Of a stretch of 64,000 bases of DNA, positions 32,996-41,982 are shown piece by piece (within the stretch, counting starts at the first letter, position 1; every line of letters begins with the position of its first letter). Source of the stretch: Ruegeria profundi (GTDB lineage: Bacteria > Pseudomonadota > Alphaproteobacteria > Rhodobacterales > Rhodobacteraceae); NCBI RefSeq assembly GCF_001507545.1, contig NZ_LQBP01000003.1, forward strand, positions 124,001 to 188,000. Direction: 5' to 3'. The notes under the pieces were generated by a model that did not search any database, was not told where the DNA came from, and worked only from the letters and a program-made list of their open reading frames with translations. The position numbers were made by a program, and so were the translations under genes.

Positions 32996-33397
32996 ATGAA
33001 AAAGCTTATGACTTATGTGGTTTTTGCGGCTGTCGTGCTCGGCACTCCGGCTACGGCATTTAACGGCCGTTTGGGCTTTCAGACGGTAGCGGTGAATAAC
33101 TCGGTTTTCGAAGTGATCCCGCGCGGTCGAACGGATACGGATGGGTATTGGTGCGCGGCAGCAGACTTTGCCCGCAGAACGTTGGGGGCAGGCTGGCAGC
33201 AGCGCATCTATGTAAAGCGTGGCTATGGTCCTAGCGAGGCGACAGGCCGCAGAACTGCGGTACAATTTACGCTGGTCGCACCAGAGGGCGCCCCGCAGCA
33301 GTCAAGCGGCGTTTTCTCTTCCGGATTTCAGCCGGGATACAGTATGTCTGTTCAGGCTGCCAATGCCCGATGCAGAGGCCGCCCGTTCATCAATTAA
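32996..33397 (+). CDS. Small secreted hypothetical protein
   Basis: A 133-residue protein of unknown function with a signal peptide (MKKLMTYVVFAAVVLGTPATA). The mature part has tryptophan and two cysteines (YWCAAADFARR and ARCRGRPF) that may pair, and a middle section with WQQRIYVKRGYGPSEATGRR. The ATG at 32996 is chosen because AGAG lies eight bases upstream and the signal peptide then starts correctly; an ATG six bases earlier is possible. It is divergent from the AraC-type gene and 17 bp before yjbQ. Confidence 0.6.
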   Translation: MKKLMTYVVFAAVVLGTPATAFNGRLGFQTVAVNNSVFEVIPRGRTDTDGYWCAAADFARRTLGAGWQQRIYVKRGYGPSEATGRRTAVQFTLVAPEGAPQQSSGVFSSGFQPGYSMSVQAANARCRGRPFIN

Positions 33398-33414
33398 CAA
33401 AGATCAAACAAAGA

Positions 33415-33828
33415 ATGCAGACCGAGTTCGAGTTATCGACGCAGGGTCCGGGGTTGTACGAATTTACCTCGGACGTGCGTGACTGGCTAAAGCCCATCGC
33501 GCGCGATGGGCTTCTGACGCTGTTTGTCCGACATACGTCGTGTTCACTGCTTGTCCAGGAAAACGCCGACCCCGACGTACAAACAGATATGCGGGCATTT
33601 TTCGAGCGGCTGGTGCCACCGTCCAACCATCCATCCATGGCCTATCTGCGGCACACGTATGAAGGCCCGGACGATATGCCAGCCCATATCAAGGCCGCGC
33701 TGTTGCCTGTTTCGCTTGCGATACCCGTGACGTCTGGGCGGCCTGTTCTTGGCACATGGCAGGGGATTTATTTGTTCGAACACCGTAGCGCACCGCATAA
33801 TCGAAGCGTCGCTGCGCATTTTGCGTGA
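33415..33828 (+). CDS. yjbQ: YjbQ family protein (UPF0047)
   Basis: A 137-residue protein of the YjbQ/UPF0047 family. The conserved blocks are VRHTSCSLLVQENADPDVQ near 42-60 and the C-terminal PVLGTWQGIYLFEHRSAPH near 110-130; the histidines and the Asn-Ala-Asp stretch line a putative metal site. Members have been reported with weak thiamine phosphate synthase activity, but the true role is uncertain. The ATG at 33415 starts MQTEFELSTQGPGLYEF, the usual family beginning; an in-frame start 15 codons earlier would overlap the preceding gene. Confidence 0.88.
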   Translation: MQTEFELSTQGPGLYEFTSDVRDWLKPIARDGLLTLFVRHTSCSLLVQENADPDVQTDMRAFFERLVPPSNHPSMAYLRHTYEGPDDMPAHIKAALLPVSLAIPVTSGRPVLGTWQGIYLFEHRSAPHNRSVAAHFA

Positions 33829-33887
33829 CCCCTTTATTTAGCGGTGGAAAATTCCGACTACCCAAATCCTAGCGGGTGTCCTATAGT

Positions 33888-33914
33888 TGTGGATAAGTAA
33901 GCCGCAGCGCTTAC
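33888..33914. promoter_or_regulatory. DnaA-box sequence and inverted repeat upstream of nrdR
   Basis: TGTGGATAA at 33888-33896 is a perfect DnaA box (TTATCCACA on the minus strand), directly followed by the inverted repeat GTAAGC-CGCAGC-GCTTAC (33897-33914). Both lie 35-60 bp before nrdR. A 9-base match is expected about 0.5 times by chance in the window on both strands, so the box is only a suggestion. Confidence 0.4.
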
Positions 33915-33948
33915 AAAAGAGGCGGAACAAGGGACGAGGAGACGGCGG

Positions 33949-34419
33949 ATGCGCTGCCCGTTTTGCGGAAATATCGACACTCAAGTCAAAGATTCACGCC
34001 CGGCAGAGGATCACGTCGCGATCCGCAGGCGTCGGTTTTGTCCCGCTTGCGGGGGGCGCTTTACCACGTATGAACGGGTGCAACTGCGTGACCTTGTGGT
34101 TATCAAGACCAACGGTAAACGCGAAGATTTTGACAGGGACAAGCTGGAACGCTCAATCCGGATTTCTATGCAAAAACGTCCTATCGACCCGGAGCGCATC
34201 GACCAGATGATTTCCGGGATCGTGCGTCGTCTGGAAAGCATGGGAGATACGGATATCCCGTCCAGAAAGATCGGTGAGATTGTGATGGAAGCTCTGGCGC
34301 GGATTGACACCGTGGCCTATGTTCGCTTTGCGAGTGTATACAAGAATTTCCAGGCGGCCGATGACTTCGAGGAGTTCGTCCACGAACTGCGACCGCCGCA
34401 GCCTTCGACGGACGAGTGA
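33949..34419 (+). CDS. nrdR: Transcriptional repressor NrdR
   Basis: The nucleotide-sensing repressor of ribonucleotide reductase genes, 156 residues, the family length. The N-terminal zinc ribbon is MRCPFCGN (C3, C6) and CPACGGRF (C31, C34), which binds DNA; the ATP-cone domain follows from about residue 49 ([20 protein letters not shown]). The ATG is preceded by GACGAGGAGACGG. Its stop overlaps the GTG start of ribD, as in many alphaproteobacteria, so nrdR and ribD are in one operon. Confidence 0.97.
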   Translation: MRCPFCGNIDTQVKDSRPAEDHVAIRRRRFCPACGGRFTTYERVQLRDLVVIKTNGKREDFDRDKLERSIRISMQKRPIDPERIDQMISGIVRRLESMGDTDIPSRKIGEIVMEALARIDTVAYVRFASVYKNFQAADDFEEFVHELRPPQPSTDE

Positions 34420-35516
34420 GCGAAACAGATAAGCGATATATGGCGCTGGCCTTGTCATTGGGTCAGCGCGGTCAAGGAACGTGCTGGCCGAACCCGGCCG
34501 TAGGTTGCGTCATTGTGCGCGATGGCCGGGTTGTAGGGCGCGGCTGGACGCAACCCGGTGGTCGGCCACATGGCGAAACACAAGCTTTGGCCCAGGCGGG
34601 TGAGGCCGCGCGTGGGGCAACGGCCTATGTCTCGCTTGAGCCTTGTGCGCATCACGGCAAAACACCCCCTTGTGCCGAGGCGTTGATCAAGGCGGGTGTG
34701 GCGCGGGTCGTTTCGGCAATCGAAGACAGTGATCCGCGCGTGGCTGGACAGGGCTTTGCGATGTTGCGCGAAGCCGGGATTGAGGTCACTACCGGTGTTC
34801 TGGCCGAACAGGCCGCACGCGATCATGCGGGGTTCTTTCTTAAGACAGAACAAGGTCGGCCATTTGTAACGCTCAAGCTGGCCAGCAGTTTCGATGGCCG
34901 GATCGCCACTTCAACCGGGCACAGCCAGTGGATTACCGGGCCCAAGGCGCGGCGGGCTGTGCATGCCATGCGGGCCAGTCATGATGCGGTGATGGTCGGA
35001 GCGGGTACCGCCAGGGCCGATGATCCGTCTCTGACGGTCCGAGATCTTGGAATTTCGGCGCAGCCGGTTAGGGTTGTCGTCTCCCGCCATCTGGATATTC
35101 CCCTGATGAGCCAACTGGCACGAACAGCGTCTGATGTGCCCGTCTGGCTGTGTCATGGCCCGTCCCCCGACCCAGAACGTGCCCGAGCGTGGGAGGGGTT
35201 GGGTGCCCGTCTGATCCCCTGTGCGCTTGAAGAACATCACATAGATGCTGCCGATCTGTTGCAGCAATTGGGGCAGGCTGGCCTGACACGGGTATTTTGC
35301 GAAGGAGGGTCGGCGCTCGCAGCTTCTTTGTTGGCCGATGACCTTGTGGATGAGCTGGTCGGCTTCACTGCGGGCCTGACCATCGGGGCTGAGGGCTTGC
35401 CCGCCATTGGGTCGCTTGGTTTGGAGCGATTAGAGTCGGCCCCTCGCTTTGAGCTGATCGAGGCCCGCGCCATCGGGCCGGACATTTTGCATCGTTGGGC
35501 GCGCGCGCTGCGCTAG
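34416..35516 (+). CDS. ribD: Bifunctional riboflavin deaminase/reductase RibD
   Basis: Bifunctional enzyme of the second and third steps after GTP cyclohydrolase in riboflavin synthesis, 366 residues. The deaminase domain has [11 protein letters not shown] near 49-59 and the zinc motif [15 protein letters not shown] near 75-89; the reductase domain begins near residue 150 ([18 protein letters not shown]). The start is GTG at 34416 inside the nrdR stop. The gene ends tail to tail with kpsC so that a single CTAG serves both stop codons. Confidence 0.95.
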   Translation: MSETDKRYMALALSLGQRGQGTCWPNPAVGCVIVRDGRVVGRGWTQPGGRPHGETQALAQAGEAARGATAYVSLEPCAHHGKTPPCAEALIKAGVARVVSAIEDSDPRVAGQGFAMLREAGIEVTTGVLAEQAARDHAGFFLKTEQGRPFVTLKLASSFDGRIATSTGHSQWITGPKARRAVHAMRASHDAVMVGAGTARADDPSLTVRDLGISAQPVRVVVSRHLDIPLMSQLARTASDVPVWLCHGPSPDPERARAWEGLGARLIPCALEEHHIDAADLLQQLGQAGLTRVFCEGGSALAASLLADDLVDELVGFTAGLTIGAEGLPAIGSLGLERLESAPRFELIEARAIGPDILHRWARALR

Positions 35517-37510
35517 CGCCGCCACAAACCTGCATGCGTGGCAAACAAACCTTGCAGCTTGGACAACAGGCGAAGTGACAGGCCGCCTTTGCGCTCATAT
35601 CCCTCGGACAGGCGTTGCAAGGCGACCTCGGCAGGGCAGGGTAGCCCCGTGGCCGGGTCCAGATATCGTGGATAGTCAATCAGTGCGGCATGCGCCAACC
35701 CAAGAACAGAGGGCCGTGCGCCCCGTCGTGCAGGCACTGTTCCCAAATCATTCGTTAGCCCCCAGCCGGCATAGAAAGGCGCGCCAAGTGTCGTCACACT
35801 GATCCCACGTAGTAGCGCCTCGAACCCAAGCAAGGATGTGATGGTCCAGACCTCTTGTACGTGAGACAACAAGTCAGCCGGATCGGTATTCGATGCAATC
35901 ACATCGGCAAGACTTGGGTCATCAGGCCTGCCTTCGCGCAGTCCGGCCTCAACATCCGGGTGAGGTTTGTAGATCAGGACGGCGTTTGGATTTGCTTCGC
36001 GCGCGGTGCGCAGCAAGTCGGTATTTGTGCGTACTGATGAGCTGCCAAGCAGGATCGAGGCATCGTCTTCGACCTGCCCCGGGACCAGAATACGGTGTCC
36101 TTGGGGCAGATTTGGGGTAGCGCCCCCAGTATTGTACTTGCTAATCCCGCCCGCGATGATCTGTGCCACCAACCGTTCAGCCCGCAATTCCTGATCCGGG
36201 CGCAAGGTTTCACGTGCGGCTATCCACTCTTCCAACTGGCTCGGTTGCGTCGGATCGTAATAAATACCCAAATCATCTGTCGCCAACGAAACAGGCGGCA
36301 CCAGTCTGGCACCCAGACCTTTGGATCGCAGGAACCCATCCTCGATCCGAACCGCGCCTTCGGCGTCGCGGGCGTGGCTGGCCCACACCATGTGGGGACG
36401 GTCAGACCGATCGGGAAGGGCGTTGGTAAATCGAACTTTCTTCTCGCGGCCGAACATCTGTTGGAGGTGTTTGCGCTTCCACAACCGCATGCCGGACGCG
36501 GTCCAGCCCTTGTAATCCTGACGCCATGCGCGCGTCTGCGCCTCGAGCGTATCCAGCACGGTTTCCAACTCGCATAGCCTGTCCCGATAGGGGTCGTACC
36601 ATGTGGGGTATAGGATCATCGCCGCAGCAAACAATTGCGCGCGAGTCAGGTTGCGCTGTCGGCGTGGAGGGAATGCCTCATCCTGCGTCAGCCCCCAGCC
36701 AGCATAGAAGGGTTGGCCAAATATGCGGGGTTTGTGTCCAGCCATGATGGCCTCGAACCCGAGTTGAGAGGAAAGGGTGTAGACGCCAACTGCGCCCTCT
36801 AGCAAAGCCCATGGGCTTATGGGCGTCGTGACAAATGAAACGCGATCAGACAAGTCTTGATCCGAGAAGTAACCGCTGCGATGCCCTGCAACGGTTTCGG
36901 GGTGCGTCTTTATCAAAATGCGGGCGCCGGGGTTTTCCTCTTGCGCCATGACCAGCATTTCACGAAATCGCGCGTCATCTCCTGCGCTGGCAATGACCGA
37001 GGCATCATCCCGTGCCTGGTCGACCACCAGAACATATCCAGGCTTGGGGGGCGGTAACGTCGGATCAACGGCAGAGTATTTGCTTAGATGCAGGTCACGC
37101 ATCCTTTCAGCCCCGTACCGCGCCCGGTTCAACAATGCGGTATCGTCCAGCGGATGAGTTGCCAGCAGGGTTTCAAGATCCGATGGCTGCGACGGATCAA
37201 AATGCGCGCCGGTTCGATCAATCAGCAAGCCCAGAGGGGGCTCTCCTTCCCGCCCCGGATGCAATGAGCGCAAAAAGGCGTCTTCGACCTTTAGAACGGG
37301 CACCTTCCGTCGGGCCGCTATTTCCAGGCCACGATGGGCTGTTGGGCTGTTCCCCCAGATGCCAACAACATCGTTTTCCCGGGGCAATCCCAAGCGAATG
37401 TCATAGCCTTTGAGGTTGAGTATCCGACGAATGCGGCGGTTCGTCAGAAAGCCGCCGTTATAGACAAACAGCCGGGTTCGCTGTGTCCCGGCTGTTGGCT
37501 CACCCTGCAT
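35513..37510 (-). CDS. kpsC: Capsule polysaccharide export protein KpsC-like, duplicated
   Basis: A 665-residue KpsC/LipA-type protein. In group 2 capsule systems KpsC adds the beta-Kdo linker on the lipid anchor. The two halves are related: VEDAFLRSL followed by DRTGAHFDPSQPSDLE near residues 85-125 and IEDGFLRSKG followed by LGIYYDPTQPSQLEE near 400-445, matching the two glycosyltransferase domains of KpsC. The ATG at 37510 shares a base with the stop of the preceding export gene (TGATG), which fixes the start; a longer frame to 37585 lies inside that gene. It is the last gene of kpsS-kpsD-kpsC. Confidence 0.88.
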   Translation of the reverse strand: MQGEPTAGTQRTRLFVYNGGFLTNRRIRRILNLKGYDIRLGLPRENDVVGIWGNSPTAHRGLEIAARRKVPVLKVEDAFLRSLHPGREGEPPLGLLIDRTGAHFDPSQPSDLETLLATHPLDDTALLNRARYGAERMRDLHLSKYSAVDPTLPPPKPGYVLVVDQARDDASVIASAGDDARFREMLVMAQEENPGARILIKTHPETVAGHRSGYFSDQDLSDRVSFVTTPISPWALLEGAVGVYTLSSQLGFEAIMAGHKPRIFGQPFYAGWGLTQDEAFPPRRQRNLTRAQLFAAAMILYPTWYDPYRDRLCELETVLDTLEAQTRAWRQDYKGWTASGMRLWKRKHLQQMFGREKKVRFTNALPDRSDRPHMVWASHARDAEGAVRIEDGFLRSKGLGARLVPPVSLATDDLGIYYDPTQPSQLEEWIAARETLRPDQELRAERLVAQIIAGGISKYNTGGATPNLPQGHRILVPGQVEDDASILLGSSSVRTNTDLLRTAREANPNAVLIYKPHPDVEAGLREGRPDDPSLADVIASNTDPADLLSHVQEVWTITSLLGFEALLRGISVTTLGAPFYAGWGLTNDLGTVPARRGARPSVLGLAHAALIDYPRYLDPATGLPCPAEVALQRLSEGYERKGGLSLRLLSKLQGLFATHAGLWRR

Positions 37511-38640
37511 CAGCCACCCGTAAGCGTGGCAACGTTGGCAACCGGCGTCAAACCCCCTGCAATCAGTGAAATTGACTTGCTCCACTGTGCGTACGGGGCT
37601 TCGGTCACGTAAATCGTGTCGTCGTCGCGGATAACGAAATCCCTTGCGACAAACAGCCCATTGGGTGCGTTGAGGTTCAGAAGGTAGATCATGCGCTGAT
37701 CGCCCTGCAATTCCTGACGGCCCATAACGGCGCGGGCAATGTCTTGCCTTTCCTTGCGCAGTACAAAAATCCCCGTGGGGTCCGAGGACAAGGATTGCAG
37801 ACCGCCGACTTGCGCCAGCGCCTCAAGCGCAGACAGGTCCTGCGTGTCAAACGCCACGCGTGATTGACCGGTTGCCCCAAGTGCGATGTATGTTCGGCTG
37901 TCTGCCTCGACCAGAATGCGATCCCCGCCACGCAATGCGACATCCAGTTTGGGGTCGCGGACCAGATCGTCGTACCAGACTGTTCCGCGTTCATTGCCGC
38001 GGATCAGGGTAACAAGGGCGATATCCGCGCCCAGCGATACACCTCCGGCCCTTGACAGCATCCCGGACAAGGTGCGGCTGGGTCGCTCAATCGGATAGAG
38101 TCCCGGCGCTCCGATTTCCCCGCTCAGTGAAACCGTTGCTCCATCACCTGCAAAACGGCGCACCTCGACTTGTGGGTCCGGTGTTTGATCTTGCAGTTTG
38201 TCGGTGATCAGCTGGCGCAGCTGTTCTGGGGTATTGCCAGCGGCCCGAATGCGTCCGGCATAGGGCACGAAGATAAAGCCTTCGCTGTCGACCTGCACCT
38301 GCTCTAGCACGGTGGCTGAGCTCAACTCACTTGACAGCAAACCATCATCTACGTTTTCCCAGACCGTCAGGCTTACTACATCGCCTGCGCGTACGGTGTC
38401 GGCGGCCAGACTTTGCGCGCTGCGGAAAGTATTCGGGAACCCGAACTGGGGAATAGCCGCGGCCGCTCTTGCGACGCGATCGTCGACCTCAACCACGAAA
38501 GCATTGCCGCCATTTTCGGTTGAGCCTGCCAGAATCTCGTTTTTGTTGGGGCCTGCTTTTGGAAGCTGGCACGCGGACAGCAGACCAATAGCCACCACAA
38601 GGGATACCCCCCGTATCCATCGGATTGGAAAACGCTTCAC
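37510..38640 (-). CDS. Outer-membrane polysaccharide export lipoprotein (Wza/KpsD family)
   Basis: A 376-residue lipoprotein of the outer-membrane polysaccharide export family. The signal peptide ends in LLSAC (cysteine near residue 24), giving a lipid-anchored protein. The polysaccharide export domain is near 80-170 (AGDVVSLTVWENVDDG, GFIFVPYAGRIRAAGNTPEQLR) and SLBB repeats follow (VSLSGEIGAPGLYPIERP, TYIALGATGQSRVAF). It would form the outer-membrane channel for the polymer. It lies between kpsS and kpsC in the same operon. Confidence 0.88.
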   Translation of the reverse strand: MKRFPIRWIRGVSLVVAIGLLSACQLPKAGPNKNEILAGSTENGGNAFVVEVDDRVARAAAAIPQFGFPNTFRSAQSLAADTVRAGDVVSLTVWENVDDGLLSSELSSATVLEQVQVDSEGFIFVPYAGRIRAAGNTPEQLRQLITDKLQDQTPDPQVEVRRFAGDGATVSLSGEIGAPGLYPIERPSRTLSGMLSRAGGVSLGADIALVTLIRGNERGTVWYDDLVRDPKLDVALRGGDRILVEADSRTYIALGATGQSRVAFDTQDLSALEALAQVGGLQSLSSDPTGIFVLRKERQDIARAVMGRQELQGDQRMIYLLNLNAPNGLFVARDFVIRDDDTIYVTEAPYAQWSKSISLIAGGLTPVANVATLTGG

Positions 38641-38732
38641 TGCCGGTTATCCTCAGTATTTTTTGTTGTATTCTTTTGTTTGCCAAAGTCTAACTCGTTC
38701 GCGCACTAACTTCTAGCGCCAACCGTCCAGTT

Positions 38733-40031
38733 TTACTTAACTATCTGTAACTGTGTCGTCAGCGCCTCTTTCTCGGCCAGTAGGGATTGATAAGGATCGT
38801 TTGCATTCAACATCATATCAGCCACGCTACGTGTGAGTTGCCGCCGTCCGCGGCGCGAATAAAAACCGCCCGGAACCTGGCTCGTCTTAAGAAGAAACTG
38901 TCGATAGGCTTTATAGGCGTTCTGATCCGGGGGCATCGGATTTGCAAAAAACGCTGCAAGCGGCTGGCGCGATACGAATTCGGGTTTGTCGTAGACAGAT
39001 CTGCCAAAAATACGCAGTGGGATACCCCGCCACAAGGCCTGTTGTCCGGCGGTGGAATTTATTGTCACCGCAGAACTTGCGCCGTCCAATAGCTTGGCAA
39101 GTTTGCCCCCGGGGACATAATGCACGCGATCTGCAACCCCATGGGCACGCGCCAACTCACGCACACGGCGCCTTAAGGGTTCGCGGTGGTTTTCCAGCGG
39201 GTGTTCTTTCACCACAAGTCGGTGGTGTGGCGGGGCGCCCTTGGCAAATCCCCCAATCACATCCTCAAGAAAATCGGCCATACTGGTATAGTGGGAATGG
39301 GACCGAACGGAACTGTCATGCGCCAGTTGCAGCAACGCCAGATGATAGGGATTCCCGTTCCCAAGCGCGCGCGTTGTGGCCCAGTGACGTTGAAGCCGGT
39401 GAAATGGCATCAGCGCCAAACGCTTGAAATACAGTTTGAACTCCTTGGAAACCGGCAGATCACGATGCCGTCGAAAATTGCGGTAACGCTTGTTCAGGAA
39501 CATTACAAACCAATGATAGAGCGCGCCGTAAAAGATGTGTTGTCGCATGTCGCCCCAATGCGACGGCGGTGGGGGTGATAGCGCCATGAATTGATCCAGC
39601 GCGAGTCGCATCTGGTCCACGTTCAGTGACATAAGACGCGAGTTGCCGTTCGAGCCGAAGCGTTCATATGTCACCCACCAAGGGCGCAGATAACCTTCTT
39701 CGAAGACGTGAACCGTGACCTGTTTACTGCGTGCGACCTGCACGGCTTCGGCATGAACGGGGCGCGTGTCGCCGTACAGAACGATGTCCGAGATGCCTCG
39801 GGCATCAATCAGGTCGGATAGTGTGGCCCGCCATTGATTGGGCGTGTCGACGTAGGGGATATAGGATGACCTATCAAACCAGAACGCCTGATCCCCGGCA
39901 TTGAACCCAACACGCCAAACCTTGGCTCCTGACGCTTGAAGCACACGCCCAAGCCCGTTGAAAAACGGACCATGCGGCCCCTGCAGAAACAGGAAAACAC
40001 GGCGTTTGTCGCCTGTGGCTTTGGGTGACAT
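38733..40031 (-). CDS. kpsS: Capsule polysaccharide export protein KpsS-like
   Basis: A 432-residue protein of the KpsS/LipB family. KpsS adds the first Kdo to the lipid anchor of group 2 capsules. The start (RRVFLFLQGPHGPFFNGLGRVL, cited in parts: RRVFLFLQG, HGPFFNGLGR) and the later blocks VKEHPLENHREPLRRRV and GIPLRIFGRSVYDKPEFVS match the family. It is the first gene of the three-gene operon. The genes for the transporter KpsMT, Kdo supply and polymer synthesis are not in the window. Confidence 0.85.
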   Translation of the reverse strand: MSPKATGDKRRVFLFLQGPHGPFFNGLGRVLQASGAKVWRVGFNAGDQAFWFDRSSYIPYVDTPNQWRATLSDLIDARGISDIVLYGDTRPVHAEAVQVARSKQVTVHVFEEGYLRPWWVTYERFGSNGNSRLMSLNVDQMRLALDQFMALSPPPPSHWGDMRQHIFYGALYHWFVMFLNKRYRNFRRHRDLPVSKEFKLYFKRLALMPFHRLQRHWATTRALGNGNPYHLALLQLAHDSSVRSHSHYTSMADFLEDVIGGFAKGAPPHHRLVVKEHPLENHREPLRRRVRELARAHGVADRVHYVPGGKLAKLLDGASSAVTINSTAGQQALWRGIPLRIFGRSVYDKPEFVSRQPLAAFFANPMPPDQNAYKAYRQFLLKTSQVPGGFYSRRGRRQLTRSVADMMLNANDPYQSLLAEKEALTTQLQIVK

Positions 40032-40168
40032 GGGTACTGCTCTTGCCTGTTGTTCAGAAAATATGCCTGTTTCGGCCTTTCACGGCAAGGTTGGGCTTGC
40101 CCGCCGCGCTGCATGAGCTTACCTCGGCTGAGAACACTGGACCAGATCAGGAACTAAGGGTTAGCGGA

Positions 40169-40756
40169 ATGTTTACAGGCATCGTCACCGATATCGGCAC
40201 TGTTACCGAGCTGGATCAGAAGGGCGATCTGCGGGCCCGGATCAAAACGGACTATGACACTGCCGGCATAGATATCGGCGCCTCGATCGCCAGCGACGGT
40301 GTGTGTCTGACCGTGATTGCGCTGGGTGATGACTGGTACGACGTTCAAATCAGCGCCGAGACGGTTTCAAAAACCAATCTGGATAGCTGGCAGGTCGGCA
40401 AGCGTGTCAATCTGGAGCGCGCTCTGAAGGTTGGTGATGAACTGGGCGGGCACATTGTGTCGGGCCATGTGGATGGTGTGGCCGAGGTGGTGGCGGTGCA
40501 GGACGAAGGCGACAGCACCCGCGTCACATTGCGTGCACCCAAGGAACTGGCGCGCTTCATTGCGCCGAAAGGGTCGGTCGCGTTGAACGGAACCTCGCTG
40601 ACCGTGAACGATGTCGAAGATTGTGATTTCGGAATTAACTTCATCCCACACACCAAAGAGGTCACGACCTGGGGTGACGTTTCGGTGGGTGACAGGGTGA
40701 ACCTTGAGATCGACACTCTGGCTCGCTACGTCGCGCGTTTGGCCGAGATGTCCTGA
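40169..40756 (+). CDS. ribE: Riboflavin synthase alpha subunit RibE
   Basis: Riboflavin synthase, which makes riboflavin and the pyrimidine by-product from two molecules of 6,7-dimethyl-8-ribityllumazine, 195 residues. It has the two similar beta-barrel halves: MFTGIVTDIGTV and GASIASDGVCLTVI in the first, HIVSGHVDGVAEVV and SVALNGTSLTVNDVE in the second. The ATG at 40169 gives the invariant MFTGIV start; an in-frame start 48 codons upstream overlaps the kpsS promoter region and is rejected. It is followed by ribB(A), ribH and nusB. Confidence 0.96.
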   Translation: MFTGIVTDIGTVTELDQKGDLRARIKTDYDTAGIDIGASIASDGVCLTVIALGDDWYDVQISAETVSKTNLDSWQVGKRVNLERALKVGDELGGHIVSGHVDGVAEVVAVQDEGDSTRVTLRAPKELARFIAPKGSVALNGTSLTVNDVEDCDFGINFIPHTKEVTTWGDVSVGDRVNLEIDTLARYVARLAEMS

Positions 40757-40858
40757 AACAACGTCGCATCGGTGTAACCTGATGCCGGATGTGCTCTGGC
40801 ATTTGGCACTCTGGTAGTCTATCCACCCGATCAAACGTGCCCTGTGAAAGACTGCCTC

Positions 40859-41980
40859 ATGAGCTTTGCAAATCCCGGACCCGTCGAGACCCACCTGCGC
40901 GACGCGATCAGCCCGATTGAAGACATCATCGATGAGGCGCGCGCGGGCAGGATGTATATTCTGGTCGACCACGAAGATCGCGAAAACGAAGGCGATCTGG
41001 TGATCCCGGCTGAATTCGCCGACGCTGAGGCGATCAACTTTATGGCCACGCACGGGCGCGGTTTGATATGTCTGCCGATGACAGCCGAGCGAATTGAGGC
41101 GCTGGGCCTGCCGATGATGGCCGTCAATAACTCGTCCCGGCACGAAACTGCGTTTACCGTGTCTATCGAAGCGCGTGAGGGTGTCAGTACCGGTATTTCG
41201 GCCGCTGATCGCGCGTTGACTGTGGCGACGGCAATCAACGAACAGAACACGATGGCGCATATCGCCACCCCCGGTCATGTCTTTCCTTTAAGGGCCAAGC
41301 GGGGTGGGGTTCTCGTGCGGGCGGGCCATACTGAGGCCGCAGTAGACATCTCGCGCCTGGCCGGGTTGAACCCTTCGGGCGTGATTTGCGAGATCATGAA
41401 ACCTGACGGCACTATGGCACGCCTGCCTGATCTGGTGGACTTCGCCAAGAAACACGACATGAAGATCGGTACGATCAGCGATTTGATCTCTTACCGGGCG
41501 CGCAACGACAATCTGGTGGTCGAAACCTCGCGCAGCACCGTTACGTCCGAATACGGCGGCGAGTGGGAAATGCGGATTTTCACTGATCAAACCCATGGCA
41601 TCGAACACGTTGTTATGATCAAGGGCGACATAACAACGCCCGAACCGGTCCTGACCCGCACCCATGCCCTGCACGAAGCGCCCGATATTCTGGGTCTTGG
41701 GCCAAAATCGTCGCGCGAATTACCGCGCGCGATGGAAAAGATCGCTGAAGAGGGTCGCGGCGTGGTCTGCCTGTTCCGCCAGCCGCGCAACTCGCTGTAT
41801 GCGGTCGAGGATGAAGGCCCCCGCACCATCAAACAAACCGGTCTGGGTGCGCAAATCCTGTCTAAGATGGGCATTCAGGAGCTGATATTGCTGACCGACT
41901 CGCCGAAAACCGTATATCTGGGGCTTGACGCATTTGGCTTGTCCATCGTCGGCACCCGTTCCATCCTCAAGGAAGACTGA
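40859..41980 (+). CDS. ribB: RibB with degenerate GTP cyclohydrolase II domain (RibBA-like)
   Basis: A 373-residue fusion. The N-terminal half (to about residue 205) is 3,4-dihydroxy-2-butanone 4-phosphate synthase with DHEDRENEGDLVIPAE near 38-53 and HGRGLICLPM near 68. The C-terminal half has the fold and length of GTP cyclohydrolase II, but the expected zinc ligands of the family (HSECLTGD...RCDCG) are absent: the stretch reads THALHEAPDILGLGP and contains no cysteines. It should therefore make dihydroxybutanone phosphate but probably not act on GTP. The ATG at 40859 is chosen over a GTG five codons upstream. Confidence 0.92.
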   Translation: MSFANPGPVETHLRDAISPIEDIIDEARAGRMYILVDHEDRENEGDLVIPAEFADAEAINFMATHGRGLICLPMTAERIEALGLPMMAVNNSSRHETAFTVSIEAREGVSTGISAADRALTVATAINEQNTMAHIATPGHVFPLRAKRGGVLVRAGHTEAAVDISRLAGLNPSGVICEIMKPDGTMARLPDLVDFAKKHDMKIGTISDLISYRARNDNLVVETSRSTVTSEYGGEWEMRIFTDQTHGIEHVVMIKGDITTPEPVLTRTHALHEAPDILGLGPKSSRELPRAMEKIAEEGRGVVCLFRQPRNSLYAVEDEGPRTIKQTGLGAQILSKMGIQELILLTDSPKTVYLGLDAFGLSIVGTRSILKED

Positions 41981-41982
41981 TC

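Noticed and set aside
40757..40858. FMN riboswitch before ribB
   Set aside because: The conserved FMN aptamer segments are not present in the 102 bp between ribE and ribB.
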